From Caulobacteraceae bacterium (GTDB lineage: Bacteria; Pseudomonadota; Alphaproteobacteria; Caulobacterales; Caulobacteraceae): DNA of 64,000 bases. The notes beneath the pieces are model-generated. The model was not told the DNA's origin. It did not search any database and was given only the letters and a program-made list of their open reading frames with translations. How positions within the stretch are numbered: position 1 is the stretch's first letter; each line of letters begins with the position of its first letter. Location: assembly GCA_947475735.1 (NCBI GenBank), contig CANJLQ010000012.1, positions 1 to 64,000 of the forward strand. The letters run 5' to 3'. The translations under genes and the position numbers were made by a program. Below, piece after piece: positions 57,751 to 64,000 of this stretch.

Positions 57751-57825
57751 ACCAGGGCTCCGCGAGGAGGCGGTGACCGCGGCGATCGTTGCGCGGTTTC
57801 GCGGCGCGACGAAATACCGTTACAC

Positions 57826-57849
57826 ATGAACACATCATCACGTGTTCAT
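57826..57849. promoter_or_regulatory. ArsR-type operator overlapping the arsR leader
   Basis: ATGAACAC (57826-57833) and GTGTTCAT (57842-57849) flank 8 bp. The ATGAACAC half-site recurs in the 53771-53804 palindrome. A GTG that could open the arsR frame lies inside the site, so the downstream TTG is preferred as start. Confidence 0.75.
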
Positions 57850-57868
57850 TCGGCCGCCGGAGCAGACC

Positions 57869-58201
57869 TTGTCGGACCAGAGCCCGGACGCCGTCCTGCC
57901 GCCCCTGACCTCAGGCGAACTTTCCAGCCTGGCGGAGACCTTCCGGCTGCTGGGCGATCCTACGCGGCTGCGCATCCTGATGTTCTGCCTCGGCGAACCG
58001 AAGCCGGTCGGCGCCATCGCCGAAGCTCTGGAGCTGTCGCAAACCCTGGTCAGTCACCATCTGCGGCTGCTGCGTGCGGCGCGCCTGGTGCGAGGCGAGC
58101 GTGCGTCGCGCCAGATCTTCTACGAGGTCGCCGACCACCATGTCAGCCACGTGCTGCTCGACATGCTGAACCACATCAACGAGGACGCCGCGTCCTCCTG
58201 A
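57869..58201 (+). CDS. ArsR/SmtB family zinc-type repressor
   Basis: This 110-residue winged-helix repressor has its recognition helix in LSQTLVSHHLRLLRAARLV. The alpha-5 metal site D-x-H-x10-H-x2-E is complete (Asp89, His91, His102, Glu105 in DHHVSHVLLDML and NHINED), which marks zinc/cobalt sensors such as CzrA and SmtB. The TTG at 57869 has GGAG 6 bp upstream. It should bind the TGAA/TTCA palindromes here and before the CDF gene at 53826. Confidence 0.9.
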   Translation: MSDQSPDAVLPPLTSGELSSLAETFRLLGDPTRLRILMFCLGEPKPVGAIAEALELSQTLVSHHLRLLRAARLVRGERASRQIFYEVADHHVSHVLLDMLNHINEDAASS

Positions 58202-58372
58202 CGGCGAAGGCCGAACACGCACGATAAGGTCTTGAAACGGCTCAGGCGCGCCGGGCGGGCCGGCGCGCCTGATGGCGACGCTTTCGAAGCAAGTTCTACT
58301 GCGCCGCCTCGCCGCGCTCCGGAGGGAGGGAGGAGAGCGCGGCGTGACCATTGGCTGACCGTGGATCAGCCC

Positions 58373-58777
58373 CTAGAGACCGCGGGCCTGGAGCCAGGCG
58401 CGCATCTGGGTGATCTCGGCCTCCTGGGCGGCGATCACGTCCTGGGCCAGTTTCCGGACCTCCGGATCCTCGCCGTGCTCCAGCACGACGCGGGCCATGT
58501 CGATGGCTCCCTGGTGGTGCGGGATCATCCCCTTCATGAAATCGACGTCGGCGTCGCCGCTGAAGTCTATCGTCATGCCGGCGTGCATCCGGTCATTGGC
58601 CTCCTGGTACGCCCGCACGGCCGGATCGGCCGACGGCGCGGAGGGGGCGTGATTGGCATGGGCGTTCTGGGTCATGGGTTCTACCGAACCTCCTTTGACG
58701 AGTTGCGATTGCGCATAGGCGAGACCGCCGGCCGCCAGGGCGGCGCCGGCGATGAAGACCAGGGTCAGTCTCTTCAC
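58373..58777 (-). CDS. Exported DUF305 protein
   Basis: This 134-residue protein has a signal sequence ([20 protein letters not shown]), a Met/His/Asn-rich linker ([20 protein letters not shown]) and the DUF305 core [21 protein letters not shown] near residue 82. The HH and Met residues of the core are likely copper ligands. It is a periplasmic partner of the copper ATPase operon, 17 bp downstream of the copZ-like gene at 58795. Confidence 0.9.
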   Translation of the reverse strand: MKRLTLVFIAGAALAAGGLAYAQSQLVKGGSVEPMTQNAHANHAPSAPSADPAVRAYQEANDRMHAGMTIDFSGDADVDFMKGMIPHHQGAIDMARVVLEHGEDPEVRKLAQDVIAAQEAEITQMRAWLQARGL

Positions 58778-58794
58778 GGGCGCCTCCAGTCCGC

Positions 58795-58989
58795 TCAGAT
58801 CGGACGGGCGACGTAGCCGTCGTCCGCCAGGGCCTTCTGGATGGCGGCCGCGTCGGCGCCGGTGGTCACCGAAATGGTGCGTGACACCGTGTCGGCCTCA
58901 AGCGTCGCTTGCGGATCGACCGAGGCGACGGCCTGAGTGACGTGCCGGACGCAGGATCCGCAGGTCATGTTTTCGACGTGGAACTTCAT
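58795..58989 (-). CDS. CopZ-like copper chaperone
   Basis: This 64-residue single HMA domain has [12 protein letters not shown] (Cys10 and Cys13) and ends GYVARPI. It delivers Cu(I) to the CopA ATPase in the cytosol. It starts about 34 bp from a CueR-type -10 box and is cotranscribed leftwards with the DUF305 gene. It differs clearly in sequence from the chaperone at 46850. Confidence 0.93.
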   Translation of the reverse strand: MKFHVENMTCGSCVRHVTQAVASVDPQATLEADTVSRTISVTTGADAAAIQKALADDGYVARPI

Positions 58990-59022
58990 GGGAAAACTCC
59001 TTTCGTTTCCTCTGATGGAGCG

Positions 59023-59053
59023 GATATGCGCCTTCCCATCGTTGGAAGGTCAA
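59023..59053 (-). promoter_or_regulatory. CueR-type promoter of the leftward copZ-DUF305 unit
   Basis: On the minus strand TTGACC (59048-59053), 19 bp and CATATC (59023-59028). The spacer holds CCTTCC-N7-GGAAGG, matching the CueR dyad. Confidence 0.85.
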
Positions 59054-59080
59054 GCGACGCCTCCCGGTTTTTTCTGGGCC

Positions 59081-59111
59081 TTGACCTTCCCATGGTGGGA
59101 AGCCCCACATT
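59081..59111 (+). promoter_or_regulatory. CueR-type promoter of the copper ATPase gene
   Basis: TTGACC (59081-59086), 19 bp and CACATT (59106-59111). The dyad is the perfect CTTCCCA-TGG-TGGGAAG. It faces away from the copZ promoter 27 bp to the left and serves the copA-cueR unit. Confidence 0.85.
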
Positions 59112-59151
59112 CCGCGCCGAACGTCCAGAACGACCGTGGGAGGAACCCGCC

Positions 59152-61641
59152 ATGAACGCCCCCTTCAAACCGATGCCCCCTGTGGGCCCCGCCCTGAGCC
59201 TGCCCATCGAAGGCATGACCTGCGCCTCGTGCGTGGGGCGCGTCGAGCGCGCCATCGGCAAGGTCGAGGGCGTGGCTGCCGTCAGCGTCAATCTGGCGAC
59301 AGAGCGCGCCGACATCCGCGCCGCGGGACCGATCCGCACGGAGGATCTGGTCAGGGCGGTCCAGTCGGCCGGTTACACGGTTCCCACGGCCAGCACCGAA
59401 CTGGTCGTGGAGGGCATGACATGCGCCTCCTGCGTCGGACGGGTGGAAAAGGCCCTCAAAGCCACGCCGGGCGTCACGGACGCCAGCGTCAACCTGGCCA
59501 CCGAACGGGCCACCATCCAGGGAACGGCGGAGCTGTCGGCCCTGATCGCCGCCGTGGCCGGCGCCGGCTATACGGCGCGCGCCGTGGCCGGAGGCGAGGA
59601 CGCGAACGAAGAGGCGGCCGAACGCAAGGACGCCGAACGCGCCGAGTTGAAGCGGGACCTGATCCTGGCCGCCGCCCTGACCCTGCCGGTCTTCCTTCTG
59701 GAGATGGGGTCGCACCTCATTCCCGGCGTCCACGCCCTGATCGCCCAGACCATCGGCCTACAGACCAGCTGGTATCTGCAGTTCGCCCTGACCACCCTGG
59801 TGCTGGCCGTGCCGGGCGTGCGCTTCTACGAAAAAGGCCTGCCCGCCCTGCGACGTCTGGCGCCGGACATGAACTCCTTGGTGGCCGTCGGCACCCTGGC
59901 GGCCTACGCCTATTCCCTGGTGGCGACTTTCGCCCCGGCGCTGCTGCCGGCGGGGACGGTCAATGTCTATTTCGAAGCAGCGGCCGTCATCGTCACCCTT
60001 GTCCTGCTGGGCCGCTTCCTTGAGGCCCAGGCCAAGGGCCGCACCTCCGAGGCCATCAAGCGGCTGGTCGGACTTCAGGCCAAGACCGCCCGGGTGCGCC
60101 GCGACGGCCTGATGAGCGAGATCCCCATCACCGAGGTGAGGACCGGCGACCTGGTCGAGGTCCGTCCCGGCGAGCGCGTTCCGGTCGACGGCGAAGTCGT
60201 CGAGGGCGAAAGCTATGTCGATGAATCGATGATCACCGGCGAGCCGGTCCCTGTGGCCAAGGCGTCGGGCGCGGCTCTGGTGGGCGGCACCGTCAATCAG
60301 AAGGGCGCCCTGGTGTTCCGCGCCACGGCGGTCGGCGACGGCACCATGCTGTCCCAGATCATCCGCATGGTCGAGCAGGCCCAAGGCTCCAAGCTGCCGA
60401 TCCAGGCGCTGGTCGACAAGGTGACCATGTGGTTCGTGCCGGCGGTCATGGCGGTGGCGGCCCTGACCTTCCTGGTCTGGCTGGTGTTCGGTCCGTCGCC
60501 TGCGCTCACCTTCGCCCTGGTCAATGCGGTGGCTGTGCTGATCATCGCCTGCCCGTGCGCCATGGGTCTGGCGACGCCGACCTCGATCATGGTCGGCACC
60601 GGGCGCGGCGCCGAACTGGGCGTGCTGTTCCGCAAGGGCGAGGCGCTGCAACTGCTCAAGGACGCCAAGGTCGTGGCTGTCGACAAGACCGGCACCCTGA
60701 CGGAAGGTCGTCCCGCCCTGACGGACCTGCAGATCGAGCCCGGCATGGAGCGCGCCCGCGTTCTGGCTCTGGTGGCTGCGGTCGAGGCCAAGTCGGAACA
60801 CCCCATCGCCCGCGCCATCGTCGAGGCCGCCGAGGCCGACGGTCTGACACTGCCGCTGGTTTCCGCCTTTGAGTCCGTGACGGGACGTGGCGTGACCGCG
60901 ACGGTGGACGGCGAGGCCGTGCAGATCGGTTCGGATCGCTACATGGGCGAACTGGGACTGGACGTGGGCGTCTTCGCCGATACGGCGGGCCGCATGGGCG
61001 ATGAGGGCAAGAGCCCGCTCTACGCCGCCATCGGCGGACGTCTGGCGGCGATCATCGCGGTGGCCGATCCGATCAAGGCCAGCACTCCGGCGGCCATCGC
61101 CGCCCTGCACGGACTGGGCCTGAAGGTGGCGATGATCACCGGCGACAACCGCCGCACCGCCGCCGCCATCGCCCGCCAGCTGGGCATCGACGAAGTGGTG
61201 GCCGAGGTGCTGCCCGACGGGAAGGTCGAGGCGGTGCGCCGCCTCAAGACCGAGCACGGCCGCGTGGCCTTCGTCGGCGACGGCATCAACGACGCGCCCG
61301 CCCTGGCCGAGGCGGACGTCGGCCTGGCCGTGGGCACCGGCACCGACATCGCCATCGAGGCGGCCGATGTGGTGCTGATGTCCGGCAGCCTGAAGGGCGT
61401 GGCCACGGCCATCGCCCTGTCGCGCGCCACCCTGGGCAATATCCGCCAGAACCTGTTCTGGGCCTTCGCCTACAACACCGCCCTCATTCCCGTGGCGGCC
61501 GGCGCCCTGTATCCTGTCTGGGGCGTGCTGCTCTCGCCGGTGTTCGCGGCGGGCGCCATGGCCATGTCCAGCGTCTTCGTGCTCGGCAACGCCCTGCGGC
61601 TGCGCGGCTTCAAGCCGCCGCTCGCCGCGGGCGAGTCCTGA
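59152..61641 (+). CDS. copA: Copper-exporting P1B-type ATPase CopA
   Basis: This 829-residue ATPase has two N-terminal HMA domains (each [12 protein letters not shown]; the first Cys pair is Cys24/Cys27). Eight membrane helices follow with the CPC copper site at about residues 467-469. The phosphorylated Asp is in DKTGTL at about residue 511. SEHPIARAI and [16 protein letters not shown] complete the set. It pumps Cu(I) from the cytosol to the periplasm. The start at 59152 follows GGGAGG. CueR is encoded 39 bp downstream. Confidence 0.97.
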   Translation: MNAPFKPMPPVGPALSLPIEGMTCASCVGRVERAIGKVEGVAAVSVNLATERADIRAAGPIRTEDLVRAVQSAGYTVPTASTELVVEGMTCASCVGRVEKALKATPGVTDASVNLATERATIQGTAELSALIAAVAGAGYTARAVAGGEDANEEAAERKDAERAELKRDLILAAALTLPVFLLEMGSHLIPGVHALIAQTIGLQTSWYLQFALTTLVLAVPGVRFYEKGLPALRRLAPDMNSLVAVGTLAAYAYSLVATFAPALLPAGTVNVYFEAAAVIVTLVLLGRFLEAQAKGRTSEAIKRLVGLQAKTARVRRDGLMSEIPITEVRTGDLVEVRPGERVPVDGEVVEGESYVDESMITGEPVPVAKASGAALVGGTVNQKGALVFRATAVGDGTMLSQIIRMVEQAQGSKLPIQALVDKVTMWFVPAVMAVAALTFLVWLVFGPSPALTFALVNAVAVLIIACPCAMGLATPTSIMVGTGRGAELGVLFRKGEALQLLKDAKVVAVDKTGTLTEGRPALTDLQIEPGMERARVLALVAAVEAKSEHPIARAIVEAAEADGLTLPLVSAFESVTGRGVTATVDGEAVQIGSDRYMGELGLDVGVFADTAGRMGDEGKSPLYAAIGGRLAAIIAVADPIKASTPAAIAALHGLGLKVAMITGDNRRTAAAIARQLGIDEVVAEVLPDGKVEAVRRLKTEHGRVAFVGDGINDAPALAEADVGLAVGTGTDIAIEAADVVLMSGSLKGVATAIALSRATLGNIRQNLFWAFAYNTALIPVAAGALYPVWGVLLSPVFAAGAMAMSSVFVLGNALRLRGFKPPLAAGES

Positions 61642-61680
61642 GCGGAGACGCAACGGGTTCTGCTGGAGCGGGAGAGTGAA

Positions 61681-62130
61681 ATGAATATCGGACAGGCCGC
61701 CAGGGCCTCGGGCGTCTCGGCCAAGATGATCCGCTACTACGAGCAGACCGGGCTGATCCCCAAGGCGGATCGCAAGGAGTCAGGCTATCGCGACTATTCG
61801 GACGCCGACGTGCACCGCTTCCGCTTCATCCGGCGCGCCCGCGACCTGGGTTTCTCGGTGGCGGAGATTCAGGACCTGCTCAGTCTGTGGAACGACCGCT
61901 CGCGCCAGAGCGCGGACGTCAAGCGGATCGCCAGCACCCATATCGAGGAACTGAACGCCCGCATCGCCAGCCTCAAGCAGATGTCGGACACCTTGCAGAC
62001 CCTGATCGCCTGCTGCGCGGGCGACGACCGGCCGGACTGTCCGATCCTGGCCGATCTGGAGGAGCCGGGCTCGCCCGCGCCGGCCGCCAGGGCGGCGGGC
62101 GGCGTCGGCCATCTGAGATCGCGGGCCTGA
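61681..62130 (+). CDS. cueR: Cu(I)-responsive MerR-family regulator CueR
   Basis: This 149-residue activator has a winged HTH (MNIGQAARASGVSAKMIRYYE) and a dimerisation helix. The copper loop CCAGDDRPDCPIL carries Cys112 and Cys120, the same numbers as in E. coli CueR. The Cys-x7-Cys loop without an extra ligand indicates a monovalent metal (Cu/Ag). It follows the ATPase gene and should act on the four TTGACC-N19 promoters of the island. Confidence 0.95.
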   Translation: MNIGQAARASGVSAKMIRYYEQTGLIPKADRKESGYRDYSDADVHRFRFIRRARDLGFSVAEIQDLLSLWNDRSRQSADVKRIASTHIEELNARIASLKQMSDTLQTLIACCAGDDRPDCPILADLEEPGSPAPAARAAGGVGHLRSRA

Positions 62131-62172
62131 GCCGACGAAGGCGGCGGGGCGCACCCCGCCGCCGCGATCCGA

Positions 62173-63243
62173 TCAGGCGTCGACCTTGATCACTCCGCGC
62201 CGGATCTGATCCAGCTCGATGGATTCGAACAGGGCCTGGAAGTTGCCGTTGCCGAAGCCCTCGTTGCCCTTGCGCTGGATGATCTCGAAGAAGATCGGTC
62301 CGAACAGGTTCTCGGTGAAGATTTGCAGCAGGATGCCTTCCTCGCCGACGTTTCCGTCGATCAGGATGCGGTTCTTCTTCAGCCGTTCCAGATCCTCGCC
62401 ATGGCCGGGCACGCGCTTGTCGACCAGCTCGTAATAGGTCTCGATGGTGTCCTGCAGCTTGACGCCGCGCGCCCGCAACGCCTCGACGGTCTCGTAGATA
62501 TTGTCCGTGGTCATGGCCAGGTGCTGGATGCCCTCGCCATTGTACTCCCGGATGAACTCCTCGATCTGGGACTGGTCGTCCTCGCTCTCGTTCAGCGGGA
62601 TGCGTATCGCCTTGTCGGGAGCGATCATGGCCTGTGAGATCAGGCTGGTGGCCTGGCCCTTGATGTTGAAATACTTCTGCTCCTCGAAACCAAAGATCTG
62701 GTTGTAGAAGCCGGACCAGGTCCGCATCTGGCCCCGGCGGACGTTGTGGGTCAGGTGATCCAGGATATCCAGGCCGACGCTGTTTTCGGCTTCGGCCTCG
62801 CGCCAGCCCTCGATTTCGACCCAGTCGTCATAGAGCGATCCCGCCGCGCCGTGGCGGTCCACCAGATAGAGATAGGAGCCGCCGATCCCTTCCAGCACCT
62901 TTGCGTCCGGGCCGAGAGCGCCGGCCGAAGCGTCCGCCGGACGTGCGCCGCGCGACAGGGCCAGGTCGTAGGCCTGGGCCGCATCCGCCACGCGGAACGC
63001 CATGCCGCTGGCCGAGGGGCCGTGCAGGGCTCTGAAATCGGCCGCCTGGCCGGTCGTTTCGCCGTTGACCAGCAGATTGGTGCGGCCCTGCTTGTATCGC
63101 ACCACCGCCTTGGTGGGATGGCGGTGGGTGGCGACGAAGCCCAGGCGCTCGATCAGGGCCTTCATGGCGGCGGGATCCGGGCTGGTGAATTCGACGAATT
63201 CGAATCCGTCCAGACCGATGGGATTGTCGGGAGTGAGGCTCAT
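62173..63243 (-). CDS. hppD: 4-hydroxyphenylpyruvate dioxygenase
   Basis: This 356-residue Fe(II) enzyme turns 4-hydroxyphenylpyruvate into homogentisate in tyrosine catabolism. Two VOC domains are visible. The Fe ligands are in LDHLTHNVRRGQM and GEGIQHLAMTTD, with the last in IFFEIIQRKGNEGFG near the C terminus. It is a mononuclear enzyme of normal length. The start at 63243 (MSLTPDNPIGLDGFEFVEF) excludes 40 unrelated upstream residues. It is divergent from an Lrp-type regulator. Confidence 0.97.
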   Translation of the reverse strand: MSLTPDNPIGLDGFEFVEFTSPDPAAMKALIERLGFVATHRHPTKAVVRYKQGRTNLLVNGETTGQAADFRALHGPSASGMAFRVADAAQAYDLALSRGARPADASAGALGPDAKVLEGIGGSYLYLVDRHGAAGSLYDDWVEIEGWREAEAENSVGLDILDHLTHNVRRGQMRTWSGFYNQIFGFEEQKYFNIKGQATSLISQAMIAPDKAIRIPLNESEDDQSQIEEFIREYNGEGIQHLAMTTDNIYETVEALRARGVKLQDTIETYYELVDKRVPGHGEDLERLKKNRILIDGNVGEEGILLQIFTENLFGPIFFEIIQRKGNEGFGNGNFQALFESIELDQIRRGVIKVDA

Positions 63244-63395
63244 GATGGGCTCCGGGGTCGGCAGACGCACGTCTCCGCGCGAAAGGGAGGATGCGGGTGA
63301 GAAAGCAACGGCGACCCGCGACGAGGAGTGAGGCCGCCAGCGATCAACATAGGCCGCGATCACGCGTTTCGCCTTTCAAAACGCATCGGTTTATA

Positions 63396-63419
63396 GCAAA
63401 ATGTGAAATACCATTTCGC
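63396..63419. promoter_or_regulatory. Lrp-type palindrome between hppD and the Lrp gene
   Basis: GCAAAATG (63396-63403) and CATTTCGC (63412-63419) are inverted repeats with one mismatch around 8 bp. It sits 14 bp before the Lrp/AsnC start in an AT-rich island, the expected place for autoregulation and control of divergent hppD. Confidence 0.65.
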
Positions 63420-63432
63420 AGTAGGCGCCTTT

Positions 63433-63900
63433 ATGAAAGATCGTGATCTTGACGACATTGACCGCCGCCTCCTGCGCGCCCTCCAGGCGGACGCGAGCCT
63501 GAGCCATGCCGCCCTGGCGGAGGCGGCGGGGTCCTCGCCGGCGTCCTGCTGGCGGCGTGTCCGGGCGCTTGAGGAGACCGGCGTTCTCAAGGGTCCGGTG
63601 CGGCTGGTGGACGCCGAAAAGGTCGGTCGCGGGGTCAATGTGATGTGTCAGGTGCGGATGCGCTCCCACGCACCGGACGACCGCAACGCCTTCGAGGCCT
63701 ATCTGACCACCCGCCCCGACGTCATGGAGGCCCACTCCATGTCGGGCGAATGGGATTATCTGCTGCGGGTCGTGGCCGCCGACGTCGCCGGCTACGAACG
63801 CTTCCTGATGCGCGACCTGCTCAACCACCCCAATGTGGCGACGGCGGCGTCCCATTTCGCGCTCAGCCAGGTCAAATACACCACCGCCCTGCCGCTCTGA
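63433..63900 (+). CDS. Lrp/AsnC family transcriptional regulator
   Basis: This 155-residue regulator has an N-terminal HTH (DDIDRRLLRALQADASLSHAA, then SPASCWRRVRALEETGVL) and a C-terminal RAM ligand-binding domain (MSGEWDYLLRVVAADVAGYERF). It is next to hppD on the opposite strand, so tyrosine or a related amino acid is a likely effector. The ATG at 63433 gives the normal family length. Confidence 0.92.
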   Translation: MKDRDLDDIDRRLLRALQADASLSHAALAEAAGSSPASCWRRVRALEETGVLKGPVRLVDAEKVGRGVNVMCQVRMRSHAPDDRNAFEAYLTTRPDVMEAHSMSGEWDYLLRVVAADVAGYERFLMRDLLNHPNVATAASHFALSQVKYTTALPL

Positions 63901-63908
63901 GGTGAAGC

Positions 63909-64000
63909 TCAGGCCGGCGGGTGCTCCCGCACTTCGCACAGGTCGTGATCGGACAGCACCTCGATCACCCGGCAGGACCCGACTTCCCCGCCCTCGCAGG
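63909..64000 (-). CDS. Probable MerR-family regulator, C-terminal fragment
   Basis: The last 29 codons of a leftward gene that continues beyond the window read CEGGEVGSCRVIEVLSDHDL then CEVREHPPA and stop. Three cysteines in a C-x8-C-x11-C spacing and CRVIEVLSDH resemble the metal-binding tail of MerR-type regulators. The assignment is tentative because the DNA-binding part is outside the window. Confidence 0.5.
   Translation of the reverse strand, partial: CEGGEVGSCRVIEVLSDHDLCEVREHPPA

Noticed and set aside
57842..57868. GTG start for the ArsR gene
   Set aside because: It lies within the operator dyad. The TTG at 57869 has a GGAG ribosome site at proper spacing.

Overview
The window reads as chromosomal DNA of a high-GC alphaproteobacterium, most likely of the Caulobacterales (Brevundimonas-like). 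The basis is the GC-rich coding, the RpoB/RpoC, L7/L12, L10, L1, L11, NusG and SecE sequences, and the many TonB-era envelope peptidases. The genus is my inference and was not checked against a database.

Region 1 (1-16.3 kb) is the transcription/translation core on the minus strand: secE-nusG, rplK-rplA, rplJ-rplL, rpoB-rpoC and tRNA-Trp. The usual contiguous order is broken twice. Two unknown genes sit between rplA and rplJ, and about 7 kb sit between rplL and rpoB. That 7 kb holds a DJ-1/PfpI protein, an M61 peptidase, an ECF42-type sigma factor with its YCII/DGPF partner, an exported serine hydrolase and a decayed FKBP gene. A roughly 195 bp repeat occurs twice here, once over the rpoB leader.

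Region 2 (16.4-29.3 kb) is ordinary chromosomal content: a membrane glycosyltransferase-like protein, a CorC/HlyC protein, an L,D-transpeptidase, a SemiSWEET, an iron-permease-like protein, a DPP4-type peptidase, ferredoxin-NADP reductase, chorismate mutase, a LytTR regulator, a CPBP protease, an Hpt protein and an amino acid permease.

Region 3 (29.28-62.1 kb) starts at a tRNA-Lys gene followed by AT-richer DNA with three 12-bp repeats and an AlpA/excisionase-like gene. This looks like the edge of an integrated element. It then carries a dense metal-resistance island. Its parts are fluoride exporter crcB; czcCBA with a CDF and a His/Cys-rich exported protein; copD; a cnrYXH-like membrane-signalling sigma cassette; copper oxidase copA-copB-copC-copC and a PepSY protein; copZ-poxB diverging from an acetolactate-synthase-like gene and an aldehyde dehydrogenase; two His-rich CDF exporters; an aromatic-acid MFS with a PaaX regulator; csoR with a glutaredoxin-MauE fusion and a DUF305 protein; a frameshifted MFS gene; a zinc-type ArsR; and copZ/copA(ATPase)/cueR.

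The regulatory wiring can be read from the sequence. Four promoters share TTGACC, a 19-bp spacer and a CueR-type dyad, in two divergent pairs. One pair drives copZ and the copper ATPase. The other drives copZ-poxB and the als-aldh pair, tying pyruvate metabolism to copper sensing. Three other promoters (copD, the cnrYXH-like cassette, copA oxidase) share a GCGAGGG, 16-bp spacer, CGTA motif, the likely target of the island's own ECF sigma factor. ArsR-type TGAA-N6-TTCA palindromes precede a zinc CDF and arsR.

Region 4 (62.2-64 kb) is 4-hydroxyphenylpyruvate dioxygenase, a divergent Lrp/AsnC regulator and the 3' end of a probable MerR-family gene.
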